The notes under the pieces: model-generated
Told to the model about the DNA's origin: nothing
The model's input: the letters and a program-made list of their open reading frames with translations, nothing else
The model's database searches: none
Made by a program: the position numbers and the translations under genes
Origin: Saprospiraceae bacterium
Lineage (GTDB): Bacteria > Bacteroidota > Bacteroidia > Chitinophagales > Saprospiraceae
DNA length: 64,000 nucleotides
Direction of reading: 5' to 3'
Assembly (NCBI GenBank): GCA_013360405.1
Contig: JABWBR010000032.1
Coordinates: forward strand, 1-64,000
Shown here: positions 50,537 to 60,466 of the stretch, one piece after another
Layout: every line of letters starts with the position of its first letter
Position numbering within the stretch: the first letter of the stretch is position 1

Positions 50537-52189
50537 ATGGGCCCGAGTGTAATAGAGCAACAACTGGATGAAAAATTCCAGGAATTAGAACAAAAAGTCC
50601 ATTCTAGTAACGGCGTCATTAATTTAATGATGCAGGTGCAGCATCGTCCTGATTTTGAGGAAGTAGTTAAAGGATATTACTCATTATATACCAGTAAGCG
50701 TGGATCTGATCATATTGTACTAAAAATTCTAAAAGTACTTGACAGATTGAGATCTCCTGATTTTGGCAGACTTAGTGTTCGCTTCGCTCGAATTGGCGAT
50801 AGCAAAAAGAGGGTTTGGGAAAGTAAAACAATATCCCAAAAAACACCATGGTATAGACTTAGAAAACATAGAAGCACTGAAACAAGAAACTTCAGAAGCA
50901 CAAATCTTCGCGATGAGTCTCCGTTGCATAAGGACAATAGCAATATGGTAGACTTTATTGAGGAAAGTGCAAGCGGTAAAGACATCCTTGATTTTTCAAA
51001 AGTGATTGTATTGCATTTTGGTTTTATTGGCGACGACTTGCTGGTGACACTGGATTCAAATTTAGGCGAATTTGTCTATGGATTGGATTCACTGGTAACA
51101 GACAATAAAATAAGAGCTAATTCATTTTCAGATTATGAGTACAATGAAACATTGTTAAGTCCATATAATGTTATTTTCGGCCCCAAACTTATCGCCGGAG
51201 CAAAGCCGAAAATTCAAAGTCTTAGCAGCGCGCTTCATGGTTTTTTCAATGAAAATCCGGGTATTAACTTGCCTCCGGGTTTTGTAGATACTTTTTTTCA
51301 AAGCTTGGATGAGGCAGTAGGAGCGGAGGAGATAATGTCAGCTATTGAAGAATGGGCATCAAAAAGAAAATATTCGCTAAAGGATGTCTGTTTGTTAATA
51401 GCCCCCGTTGAGGACTTATTTACCTTGCCACTCCCGTTCATAGGTCACTCGCTGGGACAATCATTAGTTTCCAGGATTGGGGGTGTTTCCATCATACTTA
51501 GTCTGCTTTCTTTTAAGTGGAATGTAAAAGATTATCATTGGACGGGGTCGATTAATATTAACAAAAAAAATCCGAGGATAACTTTTTTTTCAGCTCAAGA
51601 TAGCGAAGGCCTGGATTTAGCTGAAGAAGCTAACCATATAAATAAAATTTTTGGCAAAAAAAATTGCAGGTTCTTTGATGGCAACGCTACAAGGTCTGAT
51701 TTTGTATCGAATTATTCAGCAGGGGATATATGCTGGTTTGCCGGCCATGGGGCGTTTGATAGCTCAACGGTAATACAGCTTGAAGAAAATTTAATCAAAT
51801 TTCCATTAAGCGGCCCCGTTTTTAAGGATGGCGTAATTACGAATTTAAGCCTTTTAACTACCTCTCACTGGAATTTTAAGTCTTTATGGCTTACCGTATT
51901 TAATTGTTGTGTTATTGGCAAGTCAATTGCATTCGGCCCTAATCCGCTTGGATTTGTTTCTTGTCTGTACAGTACTGGAGGTAATAGCATCATTGCGTCC
52001 GTTTTACCGGTTAATGATGATGATGCTATAAACTTCTCAAAAGAGTTATCCCGGCAAATCACAAAGAATTACGGCAAGAAATTGTTTGCACGCGCCTTTT
52101 CTTTTGGAGAAGCGATAAGGAATTGCATTGGTTCAGATTATTCAAATCTGAGATCTTATTTTGGGTATACTTTTTGGGGGAATATTTAA
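50537..52189 (+). CDS. CHAT-domain (caspase-like) protease
   Basis: 550 residues. The N-terminal half (1-340) is helical and unassigned; the C-terminal ~200 residues form a CHAT domain with the catalytic His404 in CWFAGHGAFDSS and Cys457/458 in TVFNCCVIGKS, followed by GFVSCLYSTGGNSIIASVLPVND. CHAT proteases are activated by partners and cleave specific effectors (gasdermins, Csx30 and others) in defence. There is no TPR region in this one, so the N-terminal domain is probably the sensor. It is AT-rich and follows the small membrane protein with an 11-base gap. Both catalytic residues are intact. Confidence 0.88.
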   Translation: MGPSVIEQQLDEKFQELEQKVHSSNGVINLMMQVQHRPDFEEVVKGYYSLYTSKRGSDHIVLKILKVLDRLRSPDFGRLSVRFARIGDSKKRVWESKTISQKTPWYRLRKHRSTETRNFRSTNLRDESPLHKDNSNMVDFIEESASGKDILDFSKVIVLHFGFIGDDLLVTLDSNLGEFVYGLDSLVTDNKIRANSFSDYEYNETLLSPYNVIFGPKLIAGAKPKIQSLSSALHGFFNENPGINLPPGFVDTFFQSLDEAVGAEEIMSAIEEWASKRKYSLKDVCLLIAPVEDLFTLPLPFIGHSLGQSLVSRIGGVSIILSLLSFKWNVKDYHWTGSININKKNPRITFFSAQDSEGLDLAEEANHINKIFGKKNCRFFDGNATRSDFVSNYSAGDICWFAGHGAFDSSTVIQLEENLIKFPLSGPVFKDGVITNLSLLTTSHWNFKSLWLTVFNCCVIGKSIAFGPNPLGFVSCLYSTGGNSIIASVLPVNDDDAINFSKELSRQITKNYGKKLFARAFSFGEAIRNCIGSDYSNLRSYFGYTFWGNI

Positions 52190-52312
52190 TCAGGAAAATT
52201 TGTATTGCATCTATAGCTCGCACCGCCAGGTTTTGGGCATGACCTAAGCTCGGGGGCGAGCTATAATACCGCAAAGCCGGAAAAGTTATGACTATAACTT
52301 GACGGTGTGCGG

Positions 52313-52557
52313 TATAATTCTACTTTGTCAAATTAAAATTTTGCATAAAATTCGTGAACATACTGCGCTCCGCTGGAGCTATGATACACTTTGTTCTTGA
52401 ATCTTCTACCAATATGTGCGCCACGCTGTGGCTTTTTTGACCTTGAAAAGGCCCGGAGGGCCAAAATATTGGTAGAACTGGCAATAAAAAGATACCATAA
52501 GCTCCAGCGGAGCGTAATATGCCGTATGCCTGATTTAGAGTGACAAAGTAGAACTAA
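52313..52557. repeat. large palindromic element with nested stems
   Basis: Ends ATTCTACTTTGTCA and TGACAAAGTAGAAC pair. Nested inside, GCGCTCCGCTGGAGCTA pairs with AGCTCCAGCGGAGCG, and TTCTACCAATAT pairs with AATATTGGTAGAA, around a GCCCGGAGGGCC core. 245 bases, no gene, between the CHAT gene and a DUF6624 gene. Same type as 34055 and 43648. Confidence 0.7.
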
Positions 52558-52569
52558 ACATAATCAACA

Positions 52570-53538
52570 ATGAAAATTACCCTCGTCACCGCATTACTGC
52601 TATGTGCATTTACCGTCTCCGCGCAAGACTACAAATCCATCGTCGCTACTGCCGATCAGCATTACAACAACAAAGAATACAACGAGTCGGTCGCCCGATA
52701 CCAGGAGGCCTTTAAGCTGAATAAAACGCGGGGTAGCGATTTATACAATGCCGCCTGTTCCGCCGCGCTTTCCGGCAATAAAAAGCTGGCTTTTGAATGG
52801 CTCAACCTGGCATTGAAAAACGGCTGGACCAATGTGAGGCACCTGAAATCGGATAGCGATCTGAATTCTCTTCACAATACTAAAAAGTGGAATAAACTGG
52901 TAGCGGCCATGCAAAAAGAGGTAGATAAAGTTGAAGCAAACTACGATAAACCTTTGCAGGAAGAGTTGCTGGCTATTTACGAGGACGACCAGGGCGTACG
53001 ACGCGTATTTGTGGAAACACAAAAACAATTCGGCCCCAAAAGCCCGCAATCGGATAGCCTGATACGAATTATGAAATATAAGGATAGCGTCAACCTGGTT
53101 AAAGTAAAGGCTATATTGGATAAACACGGCTGGGTGGGCGCTGATAAGGTTGGCGGACAAGCTAATCAGACTTTATTTTTGGTCATTCAACATGCCGATT
53201 TAGCCACGCAACAACAATACCTGCCTATGATGCGGGAAGCTGTGAAAAGTAAAAAAGCCTCGGGCAGCGACCTGGCGCTGCTGGAAGACCGGATCGCCCT
53301 GCGGGAAGGCAGAAAACAACTTTACGGCAGCCAAATCGGAAGGGATAACGATACCGGACAATTTTATGTGTTACCGCTCGAAGACCCCGATAATGTGGAT
53401 AAACGACGCGCAGAAGTGGGCCTGGGGCCTATTGCTGACTACGTAAAACGCTGGAACCTGGAATGGGATGTCGAAGCCTACAAAAAACAACTGCCGGAAA
53501 TTGAAGCTTTGGAAAACAAGAAAAAGCAGAAACACTGA
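52570..53538 (+). CDS. exported TPR + DUF6624 protein
   Basis: 322 residues. Signal peptide (1-18, ending TVSAQ) followed by two TPR-like repeats (about 20-110) and a C-terminal domain (about 125-310) with the DUF6624 pattern, including FGPKSPQSDSLIRIM, LDKHGWVGADKVGGQANQTLFLVIQHAD and GSQIGRDNDTGQFYVLPLED. Function unknown; such proteins are common in Bacteroidota and are expected in the periplasm. It stands alone between repeats. Confidence 0.82.
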   Translation: MKITLVTALLLCAFTVSAQDYKSIVATADQHYNNKEYNESVARYQEAFKLNKTRGSDLYNAACSAALSGNKKLAFEWLNLALKNGWTNVRHLKSDSDLNSLHNTKKWNKLVAAMQKEVDKVEANYDKPLQEELLAIYEDDQGVRRVFVETQKQFGPKSPQSDSLIRIMKYKDSVNLVKVKAILDKHGWVGADKVGGQANQTLFLVIQHADLATQQQYLPMMREAVKSKKASGSDLALLEDRIALREGRKQLYGSQIGRDNDTGQFYVLPLEDPDNVDKRRAEVGLGPIADYVKRWNLEWDVEAYKKQLPEIEALENKKKQKH

Positions 53539-53577
53539 CAATAGAGGGGGCGCAAACTGCCAATTTGACGCCGAATT

Positions 53578-53816
53578 ATGCTGTACACAAGCGTCCCGGA
53601 GGGACGGTATCTTTATAGAAAAACAGGGAGAAAACCGATATGCGTTCCGGAGGAACGGTATCTAAAATCCAGAATAGCGTTCCTCCGGAACGCAAACGCG
53701 GGGGCGTGGCGATTCTACAAAGATATCGTTCCTCTGGAACGGCTACAGTGTAGGCGTGGTGATTCTACAAAGATATCGTTCCTCTGGAACGGCTACAGTG
53801 TAGGCGTGGTGATTCT
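53578..53816. repeat. GGAACG/CGTTCC repeat cluster with a 51-bp tandem duplication
   Basis: Palindromic GTCCCGGAGGGAC, TTCCGGAGGAAC and TTCCTCCGGAAC cores alternate with GATTCTACAAAGATA. A ~51-base unit (CGTTCCTCTGGAACGGCTAC..) is duplicated almost exactly at about 53728-53810. No gene in the 53539-53930 gap; the rest is AT-rich. Confidence 0.65.
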
Positions 53817-53929
53817 TGTGGAGGTTTTGTGCGACAATTTGGTTTGCGCCCCTGCAAATGTTAATGTTGCATCTTGTCGAATAAGTATGCCGATACTCCC
53901 GTAAATTTCGTCTTTATTAGCTTCAATTT

Positions 53930-55241
53930 CAGAGCACCCAGGGAATTAGTCAGGTATTCGTGCGCGCTCAGGTTGAATACGCCAATGAAATCAGGCTGAC
54001 GCCCGATTCGCTTTGCATTACGCTTGCCCGCGGACAGGATTCAACTTTGTATGTTGAGGTATTAAACGCAGGACTGGCTCAACTTTTGTATGAAATTCCC
54101 CAGGATGGATCTTCTCTCAACAGCACAATTGATGTGTTGGCGTTGCGACGCCCCATGGCGTTTACCCAACCCTTTTCCATTTTGCGCGATAGCAGCGTAA
54201 GCGTTACCGAGGTGCAAAGTATCCCCGCCGAACCGGGAGCGCTCAACCAATACGAGTTGTTATTATTTCCACGTGAAGATCTTACGGAGCCCTGGACGTA
54301 TGCAGCATGGGCGGGCGCCATTTATGAATTTATTCAGGCCGGCGGGGGCGTATTATTTCTGGGGCGACCCTATGGCGATATTATGTCAATAATTTCTGCT
54401 ATGAGCGGATATTATTATCCCTATATTTCGTCAGGCGATACCAGTATCCAGATTTTACAGGAAAGCGGACACCCCATCATGGCGGGCGTTGATTTTCCGC
54501 TCCAGCCCATCCCGACCCTTTTCGGTATCTCCTATGGCAATGTGTCAGAAAATTTCCACCAAATCGTCAGCGAAGGTTCGTCCACAGCTCTGCTGGCATA
54601 CGAATACAACGGCGATGGCCGCGCGGCATTCCTGGGTTACGATTACAAGGAATCGATCGTCAATATCCGCCGTCTGTTGCTCAACGCAACGCGCTGGCTG
54701 AGCGGCAAGCAATTTCCCAACTGGTTGTCTGTAGGCCAATCCGGAAGGTATGCTGGACGTATCTGAAACGGATACGATAGCTTTTACATTTAATACCGAT
54801 AGCTTGTCGGCAGGCATTTACGAATTTGGTATCCATTGGACCAGCAACGACCCCTTGTTGCGGGAATTTGTTTTGCCGGTAAAACTCATGGTTATTGACA
54901 GGCCGCAAGCCGGCTTTTCACCTGATAAATCGTACGTTTGTGATGACCCTGTGACTTTTTCCAATGCCACAATCAATGGCGCTATAGCATATTTCTGGGA
55001 TTTTGGCGACGGAGGTGTCTCTACCGAAGCAGAACCGACCCACGTGTATCAGCAAAACGGCGTTTACGACGTGCAACTCATCGCCTGCAATGTGCTGGGC
55101 TGTGATACGCTGGTTCGCGAAAATCTTATTACGGTATCGATCAACGGTATGTTTTGCGATACACTGCTGATGCCTGCCGCTTTCGGGCAAACCATCGTGG
55201 GCAATGCCTGCACAGGGGTATTGTATGACTCCGAAGGGAGG
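53930..55241 (+). pseudogene. broken secreted surface protein (PKD-domain type)
   Basis: Frame one (to 54766) reads a beta-rich region with a glutamine-amidotransferase-like fold (GGGVLFLGRPYGDI). Frame two (from about 54750) continues DTIAFTFNTDSLSAGIYEFG and a PKD repeat (FSNATINGAIAYFWDFGDGG) to NACTGVLYDSEG, where a CUB-like domain normally begins. A single-base shift near 54745 separates them; there is no start codon, and the 3' end runs into a repeat and the opposite strand of ung. It is the relic of a large T9SS-type protein. Confidence 0.75.
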
Positions 55242-55268
55242 GAGTGTGAGCGCGCGGATCCCTCCCTC

Positions 55269-55955
55269 TCACCCTCCCTCCCTCTCACCCTCCCAATCCA
55301 CCGGGGCGATTCCGTGGGCTTCCAGGTAAGCATTGGCCTTCGAAAAATGCTTACAGCCGGCAAAGCCGCCGCCGGCCAGCGGCGAAGGGTGGGGGGCTTC
55401 GAGTACCAGGTGGCGGGTGGTATCTATGAGTTCTTTTTTCTTTTTGGCAAAATTTCCCCAAAGCATAAACACCAGGTGTTGGCGTTGCTCAGAGAGCTTT
55501 TTTATTACTGCGTCGGTAAAAAACTGCCAGCCGATAGCTTTGTGCGAACTGGGTTGGTTTTTTTCAACAGTGAGCATGGCGTTGAGCAGGAAGACGCCGT
55601 GCTGGGCCCAGGCGCTCAGGTCGCCGTGGTTGGGAACCGGAATGCCCAGGTCGGCGTTGAGTTCTTTGTAAATGTTTTGCAAGGAGGGGGGAATGCGCAC
55701 ACCTTTGGGCGCCGAAAACGACAAGCCCATGGCTTCGCCGGGATTGTGGTAGGGGTCTTGCCCCAGGATGACAACTTTGACTTTGTCGAAGGGCGTGCTG
55801 TTAAAGGCGTTAAAAATGAACGGCCCCGGCGGGTAAATTACCTTATCGGCTTGTTTCTGCTGATGCAAAAAAGTTGAAATCTGCTGAAAATAAGGCTGTT
55901 GGAATTCATCGGCCAATACAGCTTTCCAAGAGGCCTCGATTTTGACGTCGCTCAT
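55269..55955 (-). CDS. ung: uracil-DNA glycosylase, family 1
   Basis: 228 residues, the normal size. Catalytic motif ILGQDPYHNPGEAMGLSF carries Asp67 and His70; the second motif, EAPHPSPLAGG (His189), is also intact, as is the LLNAMLTVE stretch. It removes uracil from DNA in base-excision repair. The last residues (WEGEREGG) run into a G/C-rich repeat that may have altered the natural C-terminus slightly. It is divergent from tRNA-Arg. Confidence 0.95.
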   Translation of the reverse strand: MSDVKIEASWKAVLADEFQQPYFQQISTFLHQQKQADKVIYPPGPFIFNAFNSTPFDKVKVVILGQDPYHNPGEAMGLSFSAPKGVRIPPSLQNIYKELNADLGIPVPNHGDLSAWAQHGVFLLNAMLTVEKNQPSSHKAIGWQFFTDAVIKKLSEQRQHLVFMLWGNFAKKKKELIDTTRHLVLEAPHPSPLAGGGFAGCKHFSKANAYLEAHGIAPVDWEGEREGG

Positions 55956-55998
55956 AACAATTCTTTACCCGTATTTTGTAGGTAAAGGTAATGCTTTG

Positions 55999-56029
55999 TT
56001 GCATCACTGCAGGAATTCTCCTATATTTG
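55999..56029 (+). promoter_or_regulatory. promoter of tRNA-Arg (TTG-N20-TATATTTG)
   Basis: TTG at 55999-56001 and TATATTTG at 56022-56029 (exact TAnnTTTG) lie 28 bases before the tRNA 5' end. Confidence 0.7.
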
Positions 56030-56057
56030 CGCTGCTTTTAGCAACCTTTCCATACAT

Positions 56058-56130
56058 GGTCCCGTAGCTCAGCGGATAGAGCAACTGCCTTCTAAGCAGT
56101 CGGTCCCAGGTTCGATTCCTGGCGGGATCA
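56058..56130 (+). tRNA. tRNA-Arg (anticodon TCT)
   Basis: A 73-base cloverleaf from GGTCCCGTAGCTCAGCGG to CGGGATCA. Acceptor pairs include one G-U; the anticodon loop CTTCTAA carries TCT; the T arm is CCAGGTTCGATTCCTGG. No encoded CCA. A C plus T-run follows directly. Confidence 0.95.
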
Positions 56131-56132
56131 CT

Positions 56133-56250
56133 TTTTTAGACTTTAGGACTATACGACTTTAGGACTATACGACTGTAGGACTATACGACTGTAGGACTAT
56201 ACGACTGTAGGACTTTACGACTGTAGGACTTTACGACTGTAGGACTTTAC
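56133..56250 (+). repeat. 16-bp tandem repeat (TAGGACTATACGACTG)
   Basis: Seven imperfect copies of a 16-base unit that is itself two octamers (TAGGACTA, TACGACTG; variants TTTACGAC). It fills the gap between tRNA-Arg and the FG-GAP gene. Confidence 0.75.
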
Positions 56251-56298
56251 GACTTTATGCGGATATTCCTAATAGTCAGGCAAACAAACCACTCTCGA

Positions 56299-59200
56299 AT
56301 GAAGTTACCATCTTTTATCCTGATCCTATTGCTTCCTCTTTCCCTCCTCGCCCAATTCTCGCAAAAATACACCCTCTTCTACGGCATAGCCGACGGCATT
56401 TCGGACATGAAAACCGCCGATTTTAATGCCGATGGGAAAATCGATATTGTGGTAGCCGACAACAAGCACTTGTCGGTATTAATCAAGTTGGATAGTTTGG
56501 ATCGCTTTGAGCTGCCCGTATCATTGGCGGAAGGCTATCACCACAAAATAGAAGTGGCCGATTTGGACTACGACGGAGACGTCGATATTTTGACCATTAG
56601 CCCCCAGGAACAGCTGGTGTGGTATGTCAATGCCGGCGACGGCCAATTCAGCGCCACGCAATACATTGATGCCGACGTAGCGGGCATCAGTGGTATCGCC
56701 CTGGCTGATTTTGATACAGACGGGTTTGAAGATATCGTCATTTCAACCGGTGACGGCACTTCGTCGCACCGGGCAGTATATCGCTACCGGAACCTCCAAA
56801 ACGGAAATTTCGCCGCCCGGGATACCCTGACCACTTTTATCGGCAATAATTATTACGATACCGTTTTTGCCGCCGACGTGGATGGCGACGGGCTTACCGA
56901 TGTGTTATCATCAATCGGTTTTCAGAACAGCCGTGTCGTGTGGTATAAAAACCTTGGCGCAGGGGTGTTTGCCAATGAACAGGTATTGATCAATATCGGT
57001 ACATACAATATGCTGGCCTATGATTTTGACGGCGACGGCCATACGGATATCGTATTCGGAACGCTGCAAGATATTATGTTTGCCAGAAATAACGGCGACG
57101 CCACTTTTCAGCCTTATTATTCTATTTATAATAAACAATTACTCCACGACTTAACCGCCGCAGATACCGATCTCGACGGCGATATGGATATTTACGCTAC
57201 TTACGATGGAACCTCTGCTCCTTATATATTGAGGATGATAAATAACGGCGACGGAACTTACGCAACTAATAGCGTACCTACCGACGACAACCCCATGCGC
57301 GCCCTTTACATCGGCGAGATCAACGGCGACAGCCTTCCCGATCTTTTTGCGGCAACCAAATTCGACGAGTTATTTTATTATGTCAATCCCGGCGCCGGCA
57401 ACTATTTCAATCACGAAGATGCGGGACACGTTTATTTTCCAGAGGGCATGGCAATCGGCGATATCGACGCCGACGGCGATGAGGATATCGTACTGGGGTC
57501 GGAAGGCGGGGCTTTTACGGCCTCCTATATCAACCAGGGCGGCGGTAGTTTCAGGTTTGGTCAAAAAATTCACGAAAGCTTTTCTACGCAATTGATGCTT
57601 TTTGATTTCAACGGCGACGGCTACCAGGATGTGCTGAAAAGTCAAAATTATCTGGCTTTTCCCTATACCCACGTGCAAATTCATTTTAACAATGCCGCAG
57701 GCGGATTCGACCAGGTAGTGGGCATGCCTGCCTCGGGAGGCTTTACGAGTTATGGCTACCCCTATGATGTAAATGCCGACGGTTTGACAGATTTGATTTT
57801 CTGTCGCCGCTCGGATAACCGGGGCGTTCATTGGCGAAAAAATTTGGGCAATAACACTTTCGGCACGGGCGGTCAGTTGCTGAATATGGGCGATGCCAAT
57901 CCTCTTTTTGCCCAGGCACACGATATTGACGGCGATGACGACGACGATCTGGTGGTGGTATACATTTACGGCAACCAGAATATCAATCCACATATTTATT
58001 GGTACGAAAACACCGGCCCCAATGCTTACACGGCCCATTTGATTGATCAAAATCAAGGCAATTTTAACGATATTGAAATCTGCGATATCGACGATAACGG
58101 GACGCTCGATATCCTGGTTGTATCCAGTGTGGTAACCCTATACCGCAATGACGGCTTTGGCGTATTTTCTGAAGAACTACCCGCCTTCGACCTCGCCAAT
58201 GTGCCCATGAATCTGATGCCAGGCGATTTTGACTTCGATGGCGATTTGGATCTTGCCGCGTCTTCTTTTTGGAATCAATATGTAGTATGGCTGGAAAATA
58301 TAGACGGCGCAGGCACACAATTTACTACGCATTGGTTGGATAACGTTTTGGATGGCGCCGATGATATGGCTTTTTTTGATATAAATAATGACGATAAAAA
58401 AGACCTGGTAGTGGCTGCAAAAGGAGAAGTCGCTTTTTACTCCAATATGCATCCGGTACCGCCGGCGCTTTCTGTTGTTGACGTTACGGCTGCTTGTCTC
58501 GACAATGGAACTCCTGCCGATTCATTAGACGACCAAACCGTCTTATCTTTTGTCATCGTAGAAGGCGCTTTGTCTGAACTAGGAGACACGGCATTAATTA
58601 CCATCAACGAAACGACCTATCTCAGCCCCTTTGGCGCCGTTTTTATGCTCTCCTTGCCCAACCAGTCTCTGAATGGCGAGCCTATTTTTGTGCGAGTGGC
58701 CGGACTCGAAATCGATAGCGGATATATCGAATTTGCTATTGACAACCCCGGAACTTGCTCAGGCGCAGTGCCTTCTATCACTGCAGCCGTATTGTCGGTT
58801 ACCTGCCATGACAACCAGACCGCGGCACTCCCTTCCGACGACTTTTTAATAATCGACGTACTGGTGCAGCAGGAGTTTCTGAGCGACACGTTCGTTGTAT
58901 CCTCTCCTGAAATAGCTTTTACGCCGGTAAGCGGCCCTTATGGGGAAACCGTAGAAATTATCCTGCCTCAGGGTTCTGCCACCCAAGGCGATTTTGTTCT
59001 TCAATTTGAGGATTCCCAGCATCCCGGTTTTAGCACGTCCGGGCAAGTTGTTAATCCAGGTAGTTGCTCGGTAGTGGGAGCAGAAGACCCAGCGTTTGAA
59101 AATGTATCTGTTTTGATTAGCCCAAACCCTTTTCATGAAAGGTTGATCTTAACTGTAAGCGGCTTAACCCCGCAGGCGAATTACAGATTGTCGGTTTATG

Positions 59201-59352
59201 ATGGGTTAGGAAGGAATGTATTAAATTCTCCTGTTTCTGAAGGATCGTGTATTGTGGATATGAATAATTTGACAGGAGCTATTTATTTCTTCCAAATAAT
59301 TAATACCCAAACAGGAGTAGTGGTGAAAAGTGGGAGCATGGTGAAGGCATAA
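56299..59352 (+). CDS. very large secreted FG-GAP/VCBS repeat protein with T9SS sorting domain
   Basis: 1017 residues from the ATG at 56299, which opens a signal peptide ending SLLAQF; an ATG at 56257 would add 14 polar residues. About 12-14 FG-GAP/VCBS blades follow, each with a calcium-type loop such as DFNADGKIDIVVAD, DLDYDGDVDI, DIDADGDEDIVLGS and DFDFDGDLDLAASS (about 35-720). Two Cys-containing Ig-like repeats (about 740-935) and a Por sorting domain (VLISPNPFHERLILTVSGL to GSMVKA) complete it. It probably forms a seven-bladed propeller surface protein, exported by T9SS. The role (adhesion or substrate binding) is inferred. Confidence 0.9.
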   Translation: MKLPSFILILLLPLSLLAQFSQKYTLFYGIADGISDMKTADFNADGKIDIVVADNKHLSVLIKLDSLDRFELPVSLAEGYHHKIEVADLDYDGDVDILTISPQEQLVWYVNAGDGQFSATQYIDADVAGISGIALADFDTDGFEDIVISTGDGTSSHRAVYRYRNLQNGNFAARDTLTTFIGNNYYDTVFAADVDGDGLTDVLSSIGFQNSRVVWYKNLGAGVFANEQVLINIGTYNMLAYDFDGDGHTDIVFGTLQDIMFARNNGDATFQPYYSIYNKQLLHDLTAADTDLDGDMDIYATYDGTSAPYILRMINNGDGTYATNSVPTDDNPMRALYIGEINGDSLPDLFAATKFDELFYYVNPGAGNYFNHEDAGHVYFPEGMAIGDIDADGDEDIVLGSEGGAFTASYINQGGGSFRFGQKIHESFSTQLMLFDFNGDGYQDVLKSQNYLAFPYTHVQIHFNNAAGGFDQVVGMPASGGFTSYGYPYDVNADGLTDLIFCRRSDNRGVHWRKNLGNNTFGTGGQLLNMGDANPLFAQAHDIDGDDDDDLVVVYIYGNQNINPHIYWYENTGPNAYTAHLIDQNQGNFNDIEICDIDDNGTLDILVVSSVVTLYRNDGFGVFSEELPAFDLANVPMNLMPGDFDFDGDLDLAASSFWNQYVVWLENIDGAGTQFTTHWLDNVLDGADDMAFFDINNDDKKDLVVAAKGEVAFYSNMHPVPPALSVVDVTAACLDNGTPADSLDDQTVLSFVIVEGALSELGDTALITINETTYLSPFGAVFMLSLPNQSLNGEPIFVRVAGLEIDSGYIEFAIDNPGTCSGAVPSITAAVLSVTCHDNQTAALPSDDFLIIDVLVQQEFLSDTFVVSSPEIAFTPVSGPYGETVEIILPQGSATQGDFVLQFEDSQHPGFSTSGQVVNPGSCSVVGAEDPAFENVSVLISPNPFHERLILTVSGLTPQANYRLSVYDGLGRNVLNSPVSEGSCIVDMNNLTGAIYFFQIINTQTGVVVKSGSMVKA

Positions 59353-59377
59353 TCGATATCGGAGAATATTACAATTT

Positions 59378-60451
59378 TTATGTACCGGCAGCAGGATAAT
59401 ATCTGTTCCGCAGCCAAAACGCGACATTAACCAGTGCGATCAACGCCGGCACTTCTACCAGCGGCCCGATGACCCCGGCGAATGCCTGGCCGCTATTGAT
59501 GCCGAATACGCCGATGGCGACGGCAATGGCCAATTCAAAGTTGTTGCCCGCAGCCGTGAATGCAATGGAGGCGTTTTTGGAGTAGTCAGCGCCAAGTGAT
59601 TTGGCTAAAAAAAAGCTCACCAAAAACATGATGGCGAAGTATATGACTAGCGGCAAGGCTATGCGCAGTACGTCGAGCGGAATACTGACTATCAATTCCC
59701 CTTTGAGGCTAAACATGAGCACGATGGTAAATAAAAGGGCTACGAGGGTGATGGGTGAAATGAATGGGACGAATTTCTCCTGAAACCATTCCTCTCCTTT
59801 CCATTTTAGCAATGCAAATCGGCTTATGATGCCCGCCACGAAGGGAATTCCCAGATAAATGGCTACGCTCTCCGCAATTTGCACAATTGTCACATTGACT
59901 TCCAATCCTTTCATGCCGAATAACGGCGGCAGCACGGTGATAAATACCCAGGCATATACGCTATACAGCAACACCTGAAAAATGCTGTTGAGCGCTACCA
60001 GCCCCGCGGCATACTCCCGGTTGCCTTCCGCCAGTTCATTCCACACGATGACCATGGCGATACAACGGGCCAGGCCGATGAGAATGAGGCCGACCATGTA
60101 TTCCGGATAGCCGTGCAGGAAGATTACGGCCAGCGCAAACATAAGTATCGGCCCTATCACCCAGTTGAGCAGCAGGGATACGCCGAGCACTTTGGTATTG
60201 CGAAATACCTCGCCCATTTTTTCATATTTGACTTTAGCCAGCGGCGGGTACATCATCAGGATGAGCCCAATGGCCAGCGGTATGTTGGTGGTGCCGCTCG
60301 ACATCGAATGGATGGCATCGGCAGTGGAAGGGATGAAATACCCCAACGCCACGCCTACGGCCATGGCCAGAAATATCCATAAGGTTAAGTAGCGGTCCAG
60401 AAAAGACAGTTTTTTACGACCGGTAGCGGGATTACAATCAGTAGCGCTCAT
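59378..60451 (-). CDS. acr3: arsenite efflux transporter ACR3 family
   Basis: 357 residues with ten predicted membrane helices. The conserved Cys lies in [21 protein letters not shown], followed by [18 protein letters not shown]; the late [21 protein letters not shown] with its Glu is also present. This is the Acr3 branch of arsenite exporters. It expels As(III) across the inner membrane using the proton gradient. It follows arsR at 15 bases, so the two form an operon. No arsenate reductase or methylase gene is nearby. Confidence 0.93.
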   Translation of the reverse strand: MSATDCNPATGRKKLSFLDRYLTLWIFLAMAVGVALGYFIPSTADAIHSMSSGTTNIPLAIGLILMMYPPLAKVKYEKMGEVFRNTKVLGVSLLLNWVIGPILMFALAVIFLHGYPEYMVGLILIGLARCIAMVIVWNELAEGNREYAAGLVALNSIFQVLLYSVYAWVFITVLPPLFGMKGLEVNVTIVQIAESVAIYLGIPFVAGIISRFALLKWKGEEWFQEKFVPFISPITLVALLFTIVLMFSLKGELIVSIPLDVLRIALPLVIYFAIMFLVSFFLAKSLGADYSKNASIAFTAAGNNFELAIAVAIGVFGINSGQAFAGVIGPLVEVPALIALVNVAFWLRNRYYPAAGT

Positions 60452-60466
60452 ATTCAGGTGTTAATT

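Noticed and set aside
53578-53816. CRISPR array at the GGAACG repeats
   Set aside because: The repeats are palindromic cores of unequal spacing with a tandem duplication; there are no unique spacers of constant length and no cas genes.
56133-56250. Attachment site of an integrated element at tRNA-Arg
   Set aside because: The 16-bp repeats are not copies of the tRNA 3' end, and no integrase gene is nearby.
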